DNA of 64,000 nt from Afipia sp049747295 (GCF_049747295.1 NZ_JBMHJM010000001.1:2852001-2916000); one strand, 5' to 3'; counted from the first letter of the stretch, positions 36,987-46,096 are shown. The notes: generated from the sequence alone by a model not told the origin. Made by a program: numbers and translations.

Positions 36987-38267
36987 ATGAATATCCTTCT
37001 CCTCGGTTCCGGCGGGCGCGAGCACGCGTTGGCCTGGAAAATGGCGGCTTCGCCGCTGCTCACGAAGCTTTGGTGCGCGCCGGGCAATGCCGGCATTGCG
37101 CAGGAGGCGGAGTGCGTCGCGCTCGACATCACCGATCATGCGGCTGTGATCGCGTTCTGCAAGGCGAACGGCATCGACCTCGTCATGGTTGGTCCTGAAG
37201 CGCCACTTGCCGCGGGCATCGTCGATGACCTCGCCGCAGCGGGCATCAAGGCATTTGGTCCCAGCAAGGCGGCTTCGCAACTGGAGAGCTCAAAGGGTTT
37301 CACCAAGGATCTCTGCAAAGCAGCCAATATTCCAACCGCCGCTTATGAGCGTTTTCGCGACGCGGATGCGGCCAAGGCTTACATCCGCAACCAGGGCGCG
37401 CCGATTGTCGTGAAGGCGGACGGGCTCGCGGCCGGCAAGGGGGTCGTCGTTGCCATGACCGTCGCTGAAGCCGAGGCGGCTATCGATATGATGCTCGGCG
37501 GCGGTTTCGGCGCGGCCGGCGCCGAGGCCGTGGTGGAGGAATTCCTCGAAGGCGAGGAAGCGTCTTTCTTTGTCCTCTGCGATGGCGATCACGCGTTGCC
37601 GCTTGTCGCTGCGCAGGACCACAAGCGTGCGTTCGACGGCGATCAGGGGCCGAACACCGGCGGGATGGGCGCGTATTCGCCCGCGCCGGTGATGACCGAT
37701 GCCATGATCGCGCGCACCATGGACGAGATCATCACGCCGACGCTGCGCGCGATGAAAGCAAAGGGCATGCCTTACAAAGGCGTTCTGTTTGCAGGGCTGA
37801 TGATCACCAAGAATGGCCCGAAGTTGATTGAATATAATGCGCGCTTCGGTGATCCTGAAACGCAGGTTCTGATGATGCGAATGATGTCGGATCTGGTCCC
37901 GGCTCTGCAGGCATCGGTCGATGGCCAACTGAACAATTTCGACCTGCGCTGGTATCCGGAGCCCGCGCTGACCGTGGTGATGGCGGCGAAAGGTTATCCT
38001 GGTGATTACGCCAAGGGCACATTGATTGAAGGGCTCGGCGAAGCCGGGAAAGTTGAAGGGGTCGAAATTTTCCATGCCGGGACGAAGTCGGATGGCGGAA
38101 AGATTCTGGCCAATGGCGGTCGCGTGCTGAACGTCACGGCCACCGGGGCGACTGTAAGTGAGGCGCAACGCCGCGCTTATGAGGCGGTCGACCGGATCAA
38201 GTGGCCGGAGGGTTTCTGCCGCCGCGATATCGGCTGGCAGGCGATTGCAAGGGAAAAACAAAAATAA
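36987..38267 (+). CDS. purD: Phosphoribosylamine-glycine ligase PurD
   Basis: Second step of purine synthesis: joins phosphoribosylamine and glycine using ATP. The 426 aa are full length with MNILLLGSGGREHALAWKMA, the ATP-grasp segment IVVKADGLAAGKGVVVAMT, and the metal-binding region LIEYNARFGDPETQVLM. The following dehalogenase gene starts 11 nt downstream, so the two may share a transcript although unrelated in function. Confidence 0.97.
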   Translation: MNILLLGSGGREHALAWKMAASPLLTKLWCAPGNAGIAQEAECVALDITDHAAVIAFCKANGIDLVMVGPEAPLAAGIVDDLAAAGIKAFGPSKAASQLESSKGFTKDLCKAANIPTAAYERFRDADAAKAYIRNQGAPIVVKADGLAAGKGVVVAMTVAEAEAAIDMMLGGGFGAAGAEAVVEEFLEGEEASFFVLCDGDHALPLVAAQDHKRAFDGDQGPNTGGMGAYSPAPVMTDAMIARTMDEIITPTLRAMKAKGMPYKGVLFAGLMITKNGPKLIEYNARFGDPETQVLMMRMMSDLVPALQASVDGQLNNFDLRWYPEPALTVVMAAKGYPGDYAKGTLIEGLGEAGKVEGVEIFHAGTKSDGGKILANGGRVLNVTATGATVSEAQRRAYEAVDRIKWPEGFCRRDIGWQAIAREKQK

Positions 38268-38278
38268 GTGGAGGAAGG

Positions 38279-39187
38279 ATGTCCGATCTCGCCGATCTGT
38301 TTCCAGGTTTCGCATCCGAGTGGATCGACACGAAGTCCGGCCGGATTTTTGCGCGGATCGGCGGCGAGGGACCTCCGCTATTGTTGCTGCACGGCTATCC
38401 GCAGACGCATGTGATGTGGCATCGCGTGGCGCCCGAGCTTGCGACAAAATTCACGCTCATTATTCCTGATCTGCCCGGATATGGCTGGTCCGACATCCCG
38501 AAGACCGACGCCGATCATACGCCGTTTACAAAGCGGGCGATGGCGCAGGCGATGATCGAGGTGATGGGACAGCTCGGCCATGTCCACTTCGCGCTGGCCG
38601 GGCATGATCGCGGCGGCCGTGTGGCCTATCGTCTGGCGCTCGATCACCCGGGCCGGCTGTCGCGGCTCGCGGTGCTCGATATCCTTCCGACCTACGAGTA
38701 TTGGGCGAAGATGAATCGCAGCTTCGCGCTGAAGATCTATCACTGGATGTTTCTGGCGCAGCCATATCCTGTGCCTGAAAGCCTGATCCAGTCGAATCCG
38801 GACGATTATTTCGGTCCAACATTCAAGAGCTGGGCGAAGGCCGATGGCCCGAATCCGTTCGATTCGCGTGCGGTACAGCACTATCTGACGGCGTTTCGTG
38901 ATCCGCTGCGCATCCATGCGGCGTGCGAAGACTATCGTGCCGGCGCCTATGCCGATTTCGAGCAGGACAAGGCCGACCGCGAGGCGGGACGTAAAATCAC
39001 GCTGCCCATGCTCGCCCTGTGGGGCGGCGCCGGCATTGCCGCGTCAGGAGCGACGCCGCTCGATACCTGGCGCGAGTGGGCCACGAACGTGCGCGGCGGA
39101 CCGATCGATGCCGGGCATTTCCTGGCGGAAGAGAATCCGCAAGCCACCGCCGATGCGCTGCTCGCATTTTTCTCGGAGCAGACGTGA
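38279..39187 (+). CDS. Fluoroacetate dehalogenase (alpha/beta hydrolase)
   Basis: Hydrolyses the C-F bond of fluoroacetate to give glycolate. The 302 aa align, from memory, over the whole length with the R. palustris enzyme RPA1163. The nucleophile Asp110 (in AGHDRGGR), Arg111 and Arg114 binding the carboxylate, Asp134 and His280 of the triad, and the halide-site residues His155, Trp156 and Tyr219 all occur at the same numbers. GAGGAAGG precedes the ATG at 38279. It overlaps the following GNAT gene by 1 nt (TGATG). The natural substrate could also be chloroacetate. Confidence 0.88.
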   Translation: MSDLADLFPGFASEWIDTKSGRIFARIGGEGPPLLLLHGYPQTHVMWHRVAPELATKFTLIIPDLPGYGWSDIPKTDADHTPFTKRAMAQAMIEVMGQLGHVHFALAGHDRGGRVAYRLALDHPGRLSRLAVLDILPTYEYWAKMNRSFALKIYHWMFLAQPYPVPESLIQSNPDDYFGPTFKSWAKADGPNPFDSRAVQHYLTAFRDPLRIHAACEDYRAGAYADFEQDKADREAGRKITLPMLALWGGAGIAASGATPLDTWREWATNVRGGPIDAGHFLAEENPQATADALLAFFSEQT

Positions 39188-39633
39188 TGGCGTTGCGTGA
39201 GGCCCGGCGCGAGGACATTCGGCGCGTGGTCGAGATGCTGGCCGACGATGAACTCGCGCGCAGCCGGGAAGATTTGACCGGTGATATGGCGGCTTATCAC
39301 GCTGCGTTCGATGCTATTGCAGCCGACCCGAATAACACGCTGTACGTTTGGGATGAGAACGGTGCCGTCATGGGCTGTCTTCAGCTCACGTTTCTGCCCG
39401 GGATTTCCTATCAGGGGGCTTGGCTTGCGCAGGTGGAAGGCGTCCGCGTCGACGGCTCTCTTCGTGGCACAGGCATCGGCGAAAAGATGATGGAAGCGGT
39501 CATTGCCAAGGCACGGGAACGCGGCTGCAAACATTTGCAGCTGTCCACCAACAAGCGGCGGACCGATGCGCAGCGCTTCTACAGCCGGCTTGGTTTCGCC
39601 GGTTCGCACGAAGGTATGAAGCTCGCGCTTTAA
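39187..39633 (+). CDS. GNAT family N-acetyltransferase
   Basis: Acetyl-CoA-dependent acetyltransferase of 148 aa. The acetyl-CoA-binding segment is VEGVRVDGSLRGTGIGEKMM (R-x-x-G-x-G/A) and the C-terminal RFYSRLGFAGSHEGMKL is typical. The start at 39187 overlaps the stop of the dehalogenase gene, so the two are translationally coupled; a longer open frame upstream to 39019 is only overlap. The substrate is unknown. It is convergent with tadA with a 4-nt overlap. Confidence 0.88.
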   Translation: MALREARREDIRRVVEMLADDELARSREDLTGDMAAYHAAFDAIAADPNNTLYVWDENGAVMGCLQLTFLPGISYQGAWLAQVEGVRVDGSLRGTGIGEKMMEAVIAKARERGCKHLQLSTNKRRTDAQRFYSRLGFAGSHEGMKLAL

Positions 39634-40076
39634 CGCCGCGCCTTGAAGAAGTTCTTTAACAGCCCGGCAGCCTCGCTCTCGCCGACGGATGGGTAAATCT
39701 CCGGCGCATGGTGGCAGGTCGGTGAAGCGAAAAACCGGACCCCGCTGTCAACCGCGCCGCCCTTCGGGTCCGCAGCTCCGTAATACAGCCGCCGGATGCG
39801 CGCGAAGGAGATGGCCGCGGCACACATGGTGCACGGCTCCAATGTGACATAGAGATCGCAATCGACGAGGCGTTCGCTGCCAAGTGCGTGAGCGGCCTGC
39901 CGGATTGCCAAAACCTCGGCGTGCGCCGTCGGGTCTTTGTCGGTCAGCGTGCGGTTTCCGGCCCGTGCGAGAACCTTGCCGTCGCGGACAATGACGCATC
40001 CGATCGGCACTTCGCCGGATGTTTCGGCGATCTGGGCCTGTTCCAGGGCCAAATCCATGAAAGATTGCGCTGTCAT
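39630..40076 (-). CDS. tadA: tRNA-specific adenosine deaminase TadA
   Basis: Converts the wobble adenosine 34 of tRNA-Arg(ACG) to inosine. The 148 aa contain the zinc deaminase motifs: HAE at 52-54 (Glu54 catalytic) and PCTMC at 81-85, plus the C-terminal basic LLKNFFKARR. It is transcribed divergently from the pseudouridine synthase gene, so two RNA-modification genes share the region 40077-40229. Confidence 0.94.
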   Translation of the reverse strand: MTAQSFMDLALEQAQIAETSGEVPIGCVIVRDGKVLARAGNRTLTDKDPTAHAEVLAIRQAAHALGSERLVDCDLYVTLEPCTMCAAAISFARIRRLYYGAADPKGGAVDSGVRFFASPTCHHAPEIYPSVGESEAAGLLKNFFKARR

Positions 40077-40229
40077 GCCTCGTTTCCTGCAAAGAACTCT
40101 GTTATGACAGCACCTTCAGCCACACCGGTTTTGCTCGAAACCCGCTCTTCCCTGGTGAAGTAGCGTTTGCAACGCGAGCCGGATTCCTGCGCCTGATTGC
40201 GCATTCCTTGACGCCCTGAGAGATCATTC

Positions 40230-42344
40230 ATGCCCCGCGACAACGATAAAAACAACGGCCGTCCGCCGCGCCGCGGAGCCGGTGAGGGCTACAAGGGGGG
40301 CGGCAAGGGCCGCTCCGGGAGCGATCGTCCGGCCCGCTCGGGAGGTCCGCGGGGTGGCGACAAGAAATTCGGTGACCGCAAGTTCGGCGACAAGCGTCCA
40401 GCCGGCGATAAGCGCCCGGCGTCGAGGGGCTATGGCGGCAAGAGCGAGGGCTTCCGCAAGGATGGTGATCGCCCACGGTTCAACCGCGATGAGCGGCCAA
40501 GCCGTGGCCCGCGTAAAGACTTCGGTGCGGGGGATCAGGGAGAACGGCGATCGTTCAAGCCGCGCGAGGACCGTGGAGAGCGATCGTTCGGTGGGCGTAG
40601 CCGCGACGATCGTGCACCGAGCCGTGGTCCGCGCAAGGACTTCGCCGGGGGAGACCGGGGAGAGGCGCGATCGTTCAAGCCGCGTGAGGACCGCGGGGAA
40701 CGTGCGTTTGGTGCGGGCAACCGTGACGATCGAGCACCGCGCCGTGACCGCGATGATGCGCGTCCGAGCCGTTCCGGCGGTTTTGGCGACAAGAAGTTTG
40801 GCGAGAAGCGGCCCTATACGCCACGTGGCGAGGGCCGCGACGCACGGCCAGGGCGCTTTGATCGCGGTGACAGGCCGCAGCGTGAAGATCGTCCGCGTTT
40901 TAATCGGGAGGATCGCGGCGAGCGCGGGGCTCCTCGCGGTCCAAAGCGGGACTTCTCTCGCGGCGAAGACCGCAGCAATGAGAAGCCGTGGGAGAGCCGC
41001 GCACCTCGCCGCGACGACGCGCAGCGCTCTGACAGGCCGCGTGACGATCGCGGTTCAGGTAACCGTCCGCGTTTCTCACGGTCGCGCGACGATCGGCCGG
41101 AAAGGTCCGAACGAGGCGAGCGCAAAAGCTTCGCACGTCCGCGCTTCGAGCGTGATGGCGAGGATCGTGCACCGCGCGGTCGGAGCGATTGGCAGGAGCA
41201 TCCGCGCAGTGAACGCGGCAGCCGCGAAGACCGTCCGCGCCGCGACAACGAAGACGACAGCAGGATCTTCACCAAACGTCCGGCGTTCGGTGGCCGCGGC
41301 TCCTATCGCGAGCGCAAACCTGATTTCGACAAGCGTGCCCCGCGTGCCGTGCCCGAGAAAAAGAAAACCGGCGACCGGATCGCCAAGGTCATCGCACGGG
41401 CTGGCGTCTGCTCGCGCCGCGATGCCGAGGAATGGATCACGCAAGGCCGTGTCGCGGTCAATGGCCGTGTGATCACATCGCCTGCGCTCGATGTCACGAC
41501 CCACGATGTGATCACGCTCGACGGCAAGCCGTTGCCGGAGCGTGAACGCACGCGGCTGTATCTTTATCACAAGCCGCGCGGCCTGATGACGACCCACGAC
41601 GATCCGGAGGGCCGGCCCACAGTATTCGACAATCTGCCGGAAGGTTTGCCGCGTTTGATCAGCGTTGGACGGCTGGACTTCAACACCGAGGGCCTGCTGT
41701 TGCTCACCAACGACGGTGGGCTCGCGCGTTCGCTGGAACTGCCGGACACCGGCTGGCTGCGGCGTTATCGCGTGCGAGCGCACGGTGAAGTCACGCAGGC
41801 ACAACTCGACGAGCTGAAGAAGGGCGTCGAGGTCGATGGTGTGAAGTACGGTTCGATCGACGCGACGCTGGAGCGCGATCAGGGCTCCAACGTCTGGATC
41901 GTGTTCGCCATCCGCGAAGGCAAGAACCGCGAGGTGCGCAATGTCATGGCGCACCTTGGTCTCGAAGTGAACCGCCTGATCCGCGTGTCTTACGGTCCAT
42001 TCCAACTGGGTGAGATCGAAGAGGGGCAGGTTGAGGAGATCCGCAGCCGGGTGCTCCGCGAGCAGCTTGGCGACAAGATCGTCAAGCTGTCAGGCGCGCA
42101 ATTCGATGCGCCAACGCACGAGAGGGTTGACGATGAGGCGCCGCGCGGAAAAGGCCCCGCCAAGCCCAAGAGAGAGGTTGTCGCCGATCGCAAGGGCCGC
42201 CGCGTGCTTGTTCAACGGACCGGAAGCGATGAAGCACGGGCCCGCAATGAGGAGCAGGCAGCGGGTGGCCCGCCACGCCGTCCGCGGGGCGGCTATAAAG
42301 GCAAGCGCGATATCAAGCCGGAAATCGATTTCACGGAAGACTGA
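40230..42344 (+). CDS. RluB-type pseudouridine synthase with long Arg/Gly/Asp-rich N-terminal extension
   Basis: Protein of 704 aa. The enzyme part (about residues 380-640) has an S4 RNA-binding domain (RIAKVIARAGVCSRRDAEEW) and an RsuA/RluB catalytic domain with GRLDFNTEGLLLLTNDGG, catalytic Asp483. This class modifies 23S rRNA near position 2605. The first 375 residues are disordered and dominated by Arg, Gly, Asp and Pro with repeated GERSFKPREDRGER-type units; a shorter basic tail ends the protein. Family members in enteric bacteria are about 290 aa, so the extension is the odd part. rsmD follows, 57 nt on. Confidence 0.92.
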   Translation: MPRDNDKNNGRPPRRGAGEGYKGGGKGRSGSDRPARSGGPRGGDKKFGDRKFGDKRPAGDKRPASRGYGGKSEGFRKDGDRPRFNRDERPSRGPRKDFGAGDQGERRSFKPREDRGERSFGGRSRDDRAPSRGPRKDFAGGDRGEARSFKPREDRGERAFGAGNRDDRAPRRDRDDARPSRSGGFGDKKFGEKRPYTPRGEGRDARPGRFDRGDRPQREDRPRFNREDRGERGAPRGPKRDFSRGEDRSNEKPWESRAPRRDDAQRSDRPRDDRGSGNRPRFSRSRDDRPERSERGERKSFARPRFERDGEDRAPRGRSDWQEHPRSERGSREDRPRRDNEDDSRIFTKRPAFGGRGSYRERKPDFDKRAPRAVPEKKKTGDRIAKVIARAGVCSRRDAEEWITQGRVAVNGRVITSPALDVTTHDVITLDGKPLPERERTRLYLYHKPRGLMTTHDDPEGRPTVFDNLPEGLPRLISVGRLDFNTEGLLLLTNDGGLARSLELPDTGWLRRYRVRAHGEVTQAQLDELKKGVEVDGVKYGSIDATLERDQGSNVWIVFAIREGKNREVRNVMAHLGLEVNRLIRVSYGPFQLGEIEEGQVEEIRSRVLREQLGDKIVKLSGAQFDAPTHERVDDEAPRGKGPAKPKREVVADRKGRRVLVQRTGSDEARARNEEQAAGGPPRRPRGGYKGKRDIKPEIDFTED
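40501..40740 (+). repeat. 120-bp in-frame tandem repeat, two units
   Basis: Units 40501-40620 and 40621-40740 are about 80 percent identical and each encode 40 residues of the disordered Arg/Gly/Asp extension of the pseudouridine synthase. The third stretch starting at 40741 begins the same way (GCCGTG) but then diverges. Confidence 0.8.
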
Positions 42345-42401
42345 GCATGATCCATCGTGCGGAGAACTGCCGTTCCGGCAGGATCGTGTTCGGAGTGTAG
42401 G

Positions 42402-42956
42402 ATGCGTGTCGTTGCCGGGCGGTTGCGGGGCCGCAACATCGCGTCCCCCTCGTCGAATGAGATTCGTCCGACGCAGGATCGCCTGCGTGAGTCGGTGTTC
42501 AACATCCTGATGCACGCGTACGAAAATCCTGTGCTCGACGCGCGGGTGCTGGATCTGTTCGCCGGCACGGGCGCGCTCGGCATCGAGGCGATCTCGCGCG
42601 GTGCAGCCTTCACGCTGTTTGTCGACAATGGTGCGGAAGCCCGGGCCCTGCTGCGCAACAATGTCGAGGCCCTGGGGCTTGGCGGCGTGACAAAAGTTTT
42701 TCGCCGCGACGCGACCAACCTCGGCCCCGCCTATCCCGTCGAGCCGTTCTCTCTGGCGTTTCTTGATCCACCCTACGGGCGTGGTCTTGCCGACAAGGCG
42801 CTGGCTTCCATACGCGAAGGCAAATGGCTGACCCCCGGCGCGCTGGTTGTGGTCGAGGAATCGAAAGCTGCCGCCCTCAAGACGCCGGAGGGCTTTGAGG
42901 AGCTTGAGCGCCGCGCATACGACGAGACCGAATTTGTATTCATGAGAACGGTGTGA
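42402..42956 (+). CDS. rsmD: 16S rRNA (guanine966-N2)-methyltransferase RsmD
   Basis: Methylates G966 of 16S rRNA. The 184 aa show MRVVAGRLRGRNIASP and IRPTQDRLRESVFNIL at the N-terminus, the SAM-binding LDLFAGTGALGIEAISRG and the catalytic DPPYG. The ATG at 42402 fits the family N-terminus; the frame upstream to 42357 is not conserved in character. It is convergent with mutL, whose stop lies 9 nt away. Confidence 0.94.
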   Translation: MRVVAGRLRGRNIASPSSNEIRPTQDRLRESVFNILMHAYENPVLDARVLDLFAGTGALGIEAISRGAAFTLFVDNGAEARALLRNNVEALGLGGVTKVFRRDATNLGPAYPVEPFSLAFLDPPYGRGLADKALASIREGKWLTPGALVVVEESKAAALKTPEGFEELERRAYDETEFVFMRTV

Positions 42957-42965
42957 GTTAAGCGC

Positions 42966-44819
42966 TTACCGTCGCCCGAACAGCTTTTCGATATCTGCGA
43001 GCTTCAATTCGACATAGGTCGGCCGGCCATGATTGCACTGGCCGGAATTCGGCGTGACTTCCATTTCGCGCAGCAGCGCGTTCATTTCCTCGGGCCTGAG
43101 AATGCGGCCCGAGCGGACTGAGCCGTGACACGCCATGGTCGCCGCGACATGCATCAGCCGGCGTTCGAGCGGCAATGCCTCATCCCATTCCGCCATGTGT
43201 TCGGCGAGATCGCGGACCAGTGATGCCACATTGGTCTTTCCCAACAGAGACGGAGTTTCGCGCACGGCGACCGCACCCGGCCCAAACGACTCGAGTGCCA
43301 GTCCGAATTTTTCCAACTCATCCGCGCGCGCCACGAGCTTCTCGACACTGGCTTCATCCATTTCGACGATTTCGGGAATGAGCAACATCTGACGCTGCAC
43401 GCCATCGCGCTCGAGCGAGGCTTTCAGGCGTTCGTAAACGATGCGTTCGTGAGCGGCGTGCTGATCCACCACGATGAGCCCGTCGCGGGTCTGGGTCACG
43501 ATGTAGTTCTCGTGGATTTGCGCACGGGCGGCGCCGAGCGGGTGATCCACAAGGTCGCGCGGTGGCGGCTCGCTCACGCGAACGTCGGCCGAAGGAGCTC
43601 CGGTATCGAACGTGGCTTGCGCGGCTTCAGCAAACACGTTCGACGAAAATCCATGAGACGATGAGCTGTCGAAGGATGGGGCCGGAGCGCTCGATCCGTC
43701 GAACGCCATCCCGGCTGTCGTCGGGTAGCTGGGCGAGCGCCGCCAATCCCAGCCGCCGCGCGGAATGCTGCCGGGCCGGAACGCCGTGATCGCTGCACCG
43801 TCGGAATTGGCCGCGGTGCGTTTTCCCTCGCGCGCCAGGCCATCTTTCAATGCATGAACGATCAGCGCACGGACCAGCCCCGCATTCCTGAACCGAACCT
43901 CCGTCTTGGCCGGGTGCACGTTCGCATCGACTTCTTGCGTATCCAGCGTCACGAACAGCGCCACGACAGGATGCCTGTCGCGCAGCAGATAGTCGGCATA
44001 GGCTGCGCGCACCGCGCCGAGAATGACCTTGTCGCGGACGGGGCGGTTGTTGACGAACAGATATTGGCCGAGCGCATTGGCGCGGGTGAGAGACGGCGCA
44101 GCAGCAAAACCTTCCACCACGACGCCGTCCCGCCCGGAACGGACTTCGATGGCGCTGGCGCGGAAATCCGCACCAAGAATGTCGCCAAGCCGGGTGAGTT
44201 GGCCCGCGGCGCCGGGCAGCGCGGCAGCCCAGGTCACCGGCGCGCGCTCTTCGCCGGCCATGGAGAATGCAATATCCGGCCGGGCCATTGCCAGCCGTCG
44301 CACGACTTCGCGGATGGCCTCAGCTTCGGTGCGGTCGGTCTTGAGGAATTTGAGCCGGGCCGGTGTCGCGTAGAACAGGTCGCTGACTTCGACGCGCGTG
44401 CCGTTGGTCAAGGCCGCGGGCACGATGTCCGACTTTTCACCGGCATCGACACTCAATGCCCAGGCGTGCGGTTCGGTGGCGTGGCGCGTGGTGATGTTGA
44501 GCCGTGCGACTGACCCGATCGACGGCAATGCTTCGCCACGAAACCCGAGGGTGTGGATGCGGAGCAGATCTTCGTCGTCCAGTTTGGATGTGGCATGGCG
44601 GTCAACGGCAAGCGCGAGATCGCTTTGCGTCATGCCGGACCCGTCATCGGTAATGGTGATGCGACGCCGTCCACCGCCATCGGTGAAAATATCGACACGG
44701 CTCGCGCCGGCATCGATGGCGTTCTCGACCAATTCCTTCACCGCGCTCGCCGGGCGCTCCACCACCTCGCCGGCGGCGATGCGGTTGATGATCTGTTCGG
44801 GAAGCTGGCGGACTGGCAT
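42966..44819 (-). CDS. mutL: DNA mismatch repair protein MutL
   Basis: Couples MutS recognition of mismatches to strand incision. The 617 aa have the GHKL ATPase domain (VVERPASAVKELVENAIDAG, GFRGEALPSIGSVA), a flexible middle with Pro/Ser-rich sequence, and a C-terminal dimerisation domain. The endonuclease motif DQHAAHERIVYE fits DQHA(x)2E(x)4E, and the C-terminal QCNHGRPTYVEL completes the metal site, so this MutL should nick DNA itself. The ATG at 44819 lies 78 nt from a palindromic element. Confidence 0.96.
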   Translation of the reverse strand: MPVRQLPEQIINRIAAGEVVERPASAVKELVENAIDAGASRVDIFTDGGGRRRITITDDGSGMTQSDLALAVDRHATSKLDDEDLLRIHTLGFRGEALPSIGSVARLNITTRHATEPHAWALSVDAGEKSDIVPAALTNGTRVEVSDLFYATPARLKFLKTDRTEAEAIREVVRRLAMARPDIAFSMAGEERAPVTWAAALPGAAGQLTRLGDILGADFRASAIEVRSGRDGVVVEGFAAAPSLTRANALGQYLFVNNRPVRDKVILGAVRAAYADYLLRDRHPVVALFVTLDTQEVDANVHPAKTEVRFRNAGLVRALIVHALKDGLAREGKRTAANSDGAAITAFRPGSIPRGGWDWRRSPSYPTTAGMAFDGSSAPAPSFDSSSSHGFSSNVFAEAAQATFDTGAPSADVRVSEPPPRDLVDHPLGAARAQIHENYIVTQTRDGLIVVDQHAAHERIVYERLKASLERDGVQRQMLLIPEIVEMDEASVEKLVARADELEKFGLALESFGPGAVAVRETPSLLGKTNVASLVRDLAEHMAEWDEALPLERRLMHVAATMACHGSVRSGRILRPEEMNALLREMEVTPNSGQCNHGRPTYVELKLADIEKLFGRR

Positions 44820-44897
44820 GGAGTATCCGGATGAATCGGTGGTTCTCGGTTCACCTATTTTAGGTCGGGATCGAACCGAATGTATGGCTAAAACGAC

Positions 44898-45065
44898 TTA
44901 GTGCGGTGGATCTGACGTTCGTATCAGAATCAACCAGGAATCCCTCATACGAACGTCAGATCCAAAACCGTACTAGCTTTATATTTTAGCTAGTATCCCT
45001 CAGGTTCTGACATTCGTAAACGAGCGAGCCAGAAACTCATACGAATGTCAGAACCGGGATACTAG
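44898..45065. repeat. Bipartite palindromic element, copy 2
   Basis: Hairpin 44898-44976: outer 10-bp stem with two G-T wobbles, right-side bulge AAA, perfect 17-bp inner stem (GGATCTGACGTTCGTAT). Spacer of 13 nt: CTTTATATTTTAG. Hairpin 44990-45065: perfect outer stem CTAGTATCCC/GGGATACTAG, left-side bulge TCA, perfect 16-bp inner stem (GGTTCTGACATTCGTA). It fills most of the gap between the divergent mutL and DUF3592 genes. Confidence 0.95.
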
Positions 45066-45127
45066 CAATGGGATCTTTCCCGGGACTTTTTACGCACCAT
45101 TTCCTTGTTTTCCCGGAGTTATTGTCG

Positions 45128-45607
45128 ATGTTGAGCGCTTCTCAGCTGTTGTGGACCCGCATTGGCGCCTTCGTTCAATATGGCATGCAGCGCAAGCAAA
45201 TCACTGCCAGCATGAGATGGCCCACTGTCCTGGGCAAGATCACTGAGGTTGGTATCGTTGCCGAGGAACGTCGCGAGGATGATGCCGACGATGCCAGGAC
45301 ACGTACCACGACCGTCTATCGATCCGATGTGCAGTATGCCTACGCCGTCGGTGGTCGTGAATTCCATAGCAACGCGTGGAAATGGGGCTGGACCGCGCTT
45401 TATCCGGATGAGGCGAGCGCAAGGGGGCCCATCGCGAAATATGCCACCGGTGCAAGCGTTCCTGTTTTCTACAATCCGGAGAACCCGGAAGAGGCGATCC
45501 TGGAGCCCGGCAACAAGGACGGCCGTGCAGCGCTGCTCATTTTTGCAGCCATGTTCGTGATCGCCGGCGCTATCATGCTTTGGGCTTTCTCGATCATGCA
45601 GGCTTGA
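45128..45607 (+). CDS. DUF3592 domain membrane protein
   Basis: Protein of 159 aa. The central part (TVLGKITEVGIVAEERR, YRSDVQYAYAVGGREFHSN, VPVFYNPENPEEAILEPG) is the DUF3592 beta domain, followed by one membrane helix near the C-terminus (ALLIFAAMFVIAGAIMLWAF). The ATG at 45128 has GGAG upstream; an in-frame ATG at 45068 sits only 2 nt after a palindromic element. The function is unknown. It is convergent with arfB. Confidence 0.8.
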   Translation: MLSASQLLWTRIGAFVQYGMQRKQITASMRWPTVLGKITEVGIVAEERREDDADDARTRTTTVYRSDVQYAYAVGGREFHSNAWKWGWTALYPDEASARGPIAKYATGASVPVFYNPENPEEAILEPGNKDGRAALLIFAAMFVIAGAIMLWAFSIMQA

Positions 45608-45618
45608 GACCCTTGGCC

Positions 45619-46035
45619 TCAATCGTATCGCACCGAACCTCGGTTGGACTTGATATCGCTGCGGCGCTTCTTGCCTTCAAGGCGTCGCTTCTTCGAGCCT
45701 AAAGTGGGCCTGGTGGCCCGGCGCGGCGTCGGACGCACGGAGGCTTCGCGGAGCAGCTCCAGCAGCCTGTCGATGGCGTCTGCACGATTGCGTTCCTGGG
45801 TGCGAAAGCGTTGCGCGTGGATGACGATCACGCCGTCTTTGGTCATCCGTTGACCGGCAAGCCCGCGCAGCCGGGTCAGCACATCAGGGGCCAGGTCGAT
45901 GCGGCTGACGTCAAAGCGCAGCTGCGCAGCGGTCGACAGCTTGTTGACATTCTGTCCGCCCGGGCCCGAGGCGCGAACGAACGAGATGTCGATATCGCTT
46001 TCTTCAATGGTAATATCGCGCGTGACCCGAAGCAT
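45619..46035 (-). CDS. arfB: Peptidyl-tRNA hydrolase ArfB (ribosome rescue factor)
   Basis: Releases peptides from ribosomes stalled without a stop codon, as a backup to tmRNA. The 138 aa carry the release-factor GGQ motif in SGPGGQNVNK (Gly26-Gly27-Gln28) and a basic C-terminal tail (RPTLGSKKRRLEGKKRRSDI) that enters the empty mRNA channel. Length and architecture fit ArfB/YaeJ rather than a full release factor. It lies 61 nt downstream of the TauE-like gene on the same strand. Confidence 0.94.
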   Translation of the reverse strand: MLRVTRDITIEESDIDISFVRASGPGGQNVNKLSTAAQLRFDVSRIDLAPDVLTRLRGLAGQRMTKDGVIVIHAQRFRTQERNRADAIDRLLELLREASVRPTPRRATRPTLGSKKRRLEGKKRRSDIKSNRGSVRYD

Positions 46036-46096
46036 GTGGAAGAAGTAGCACGATCCGGAGCGATGGGCATCGACTTTCCCGGACGTTCGCAGTGAC

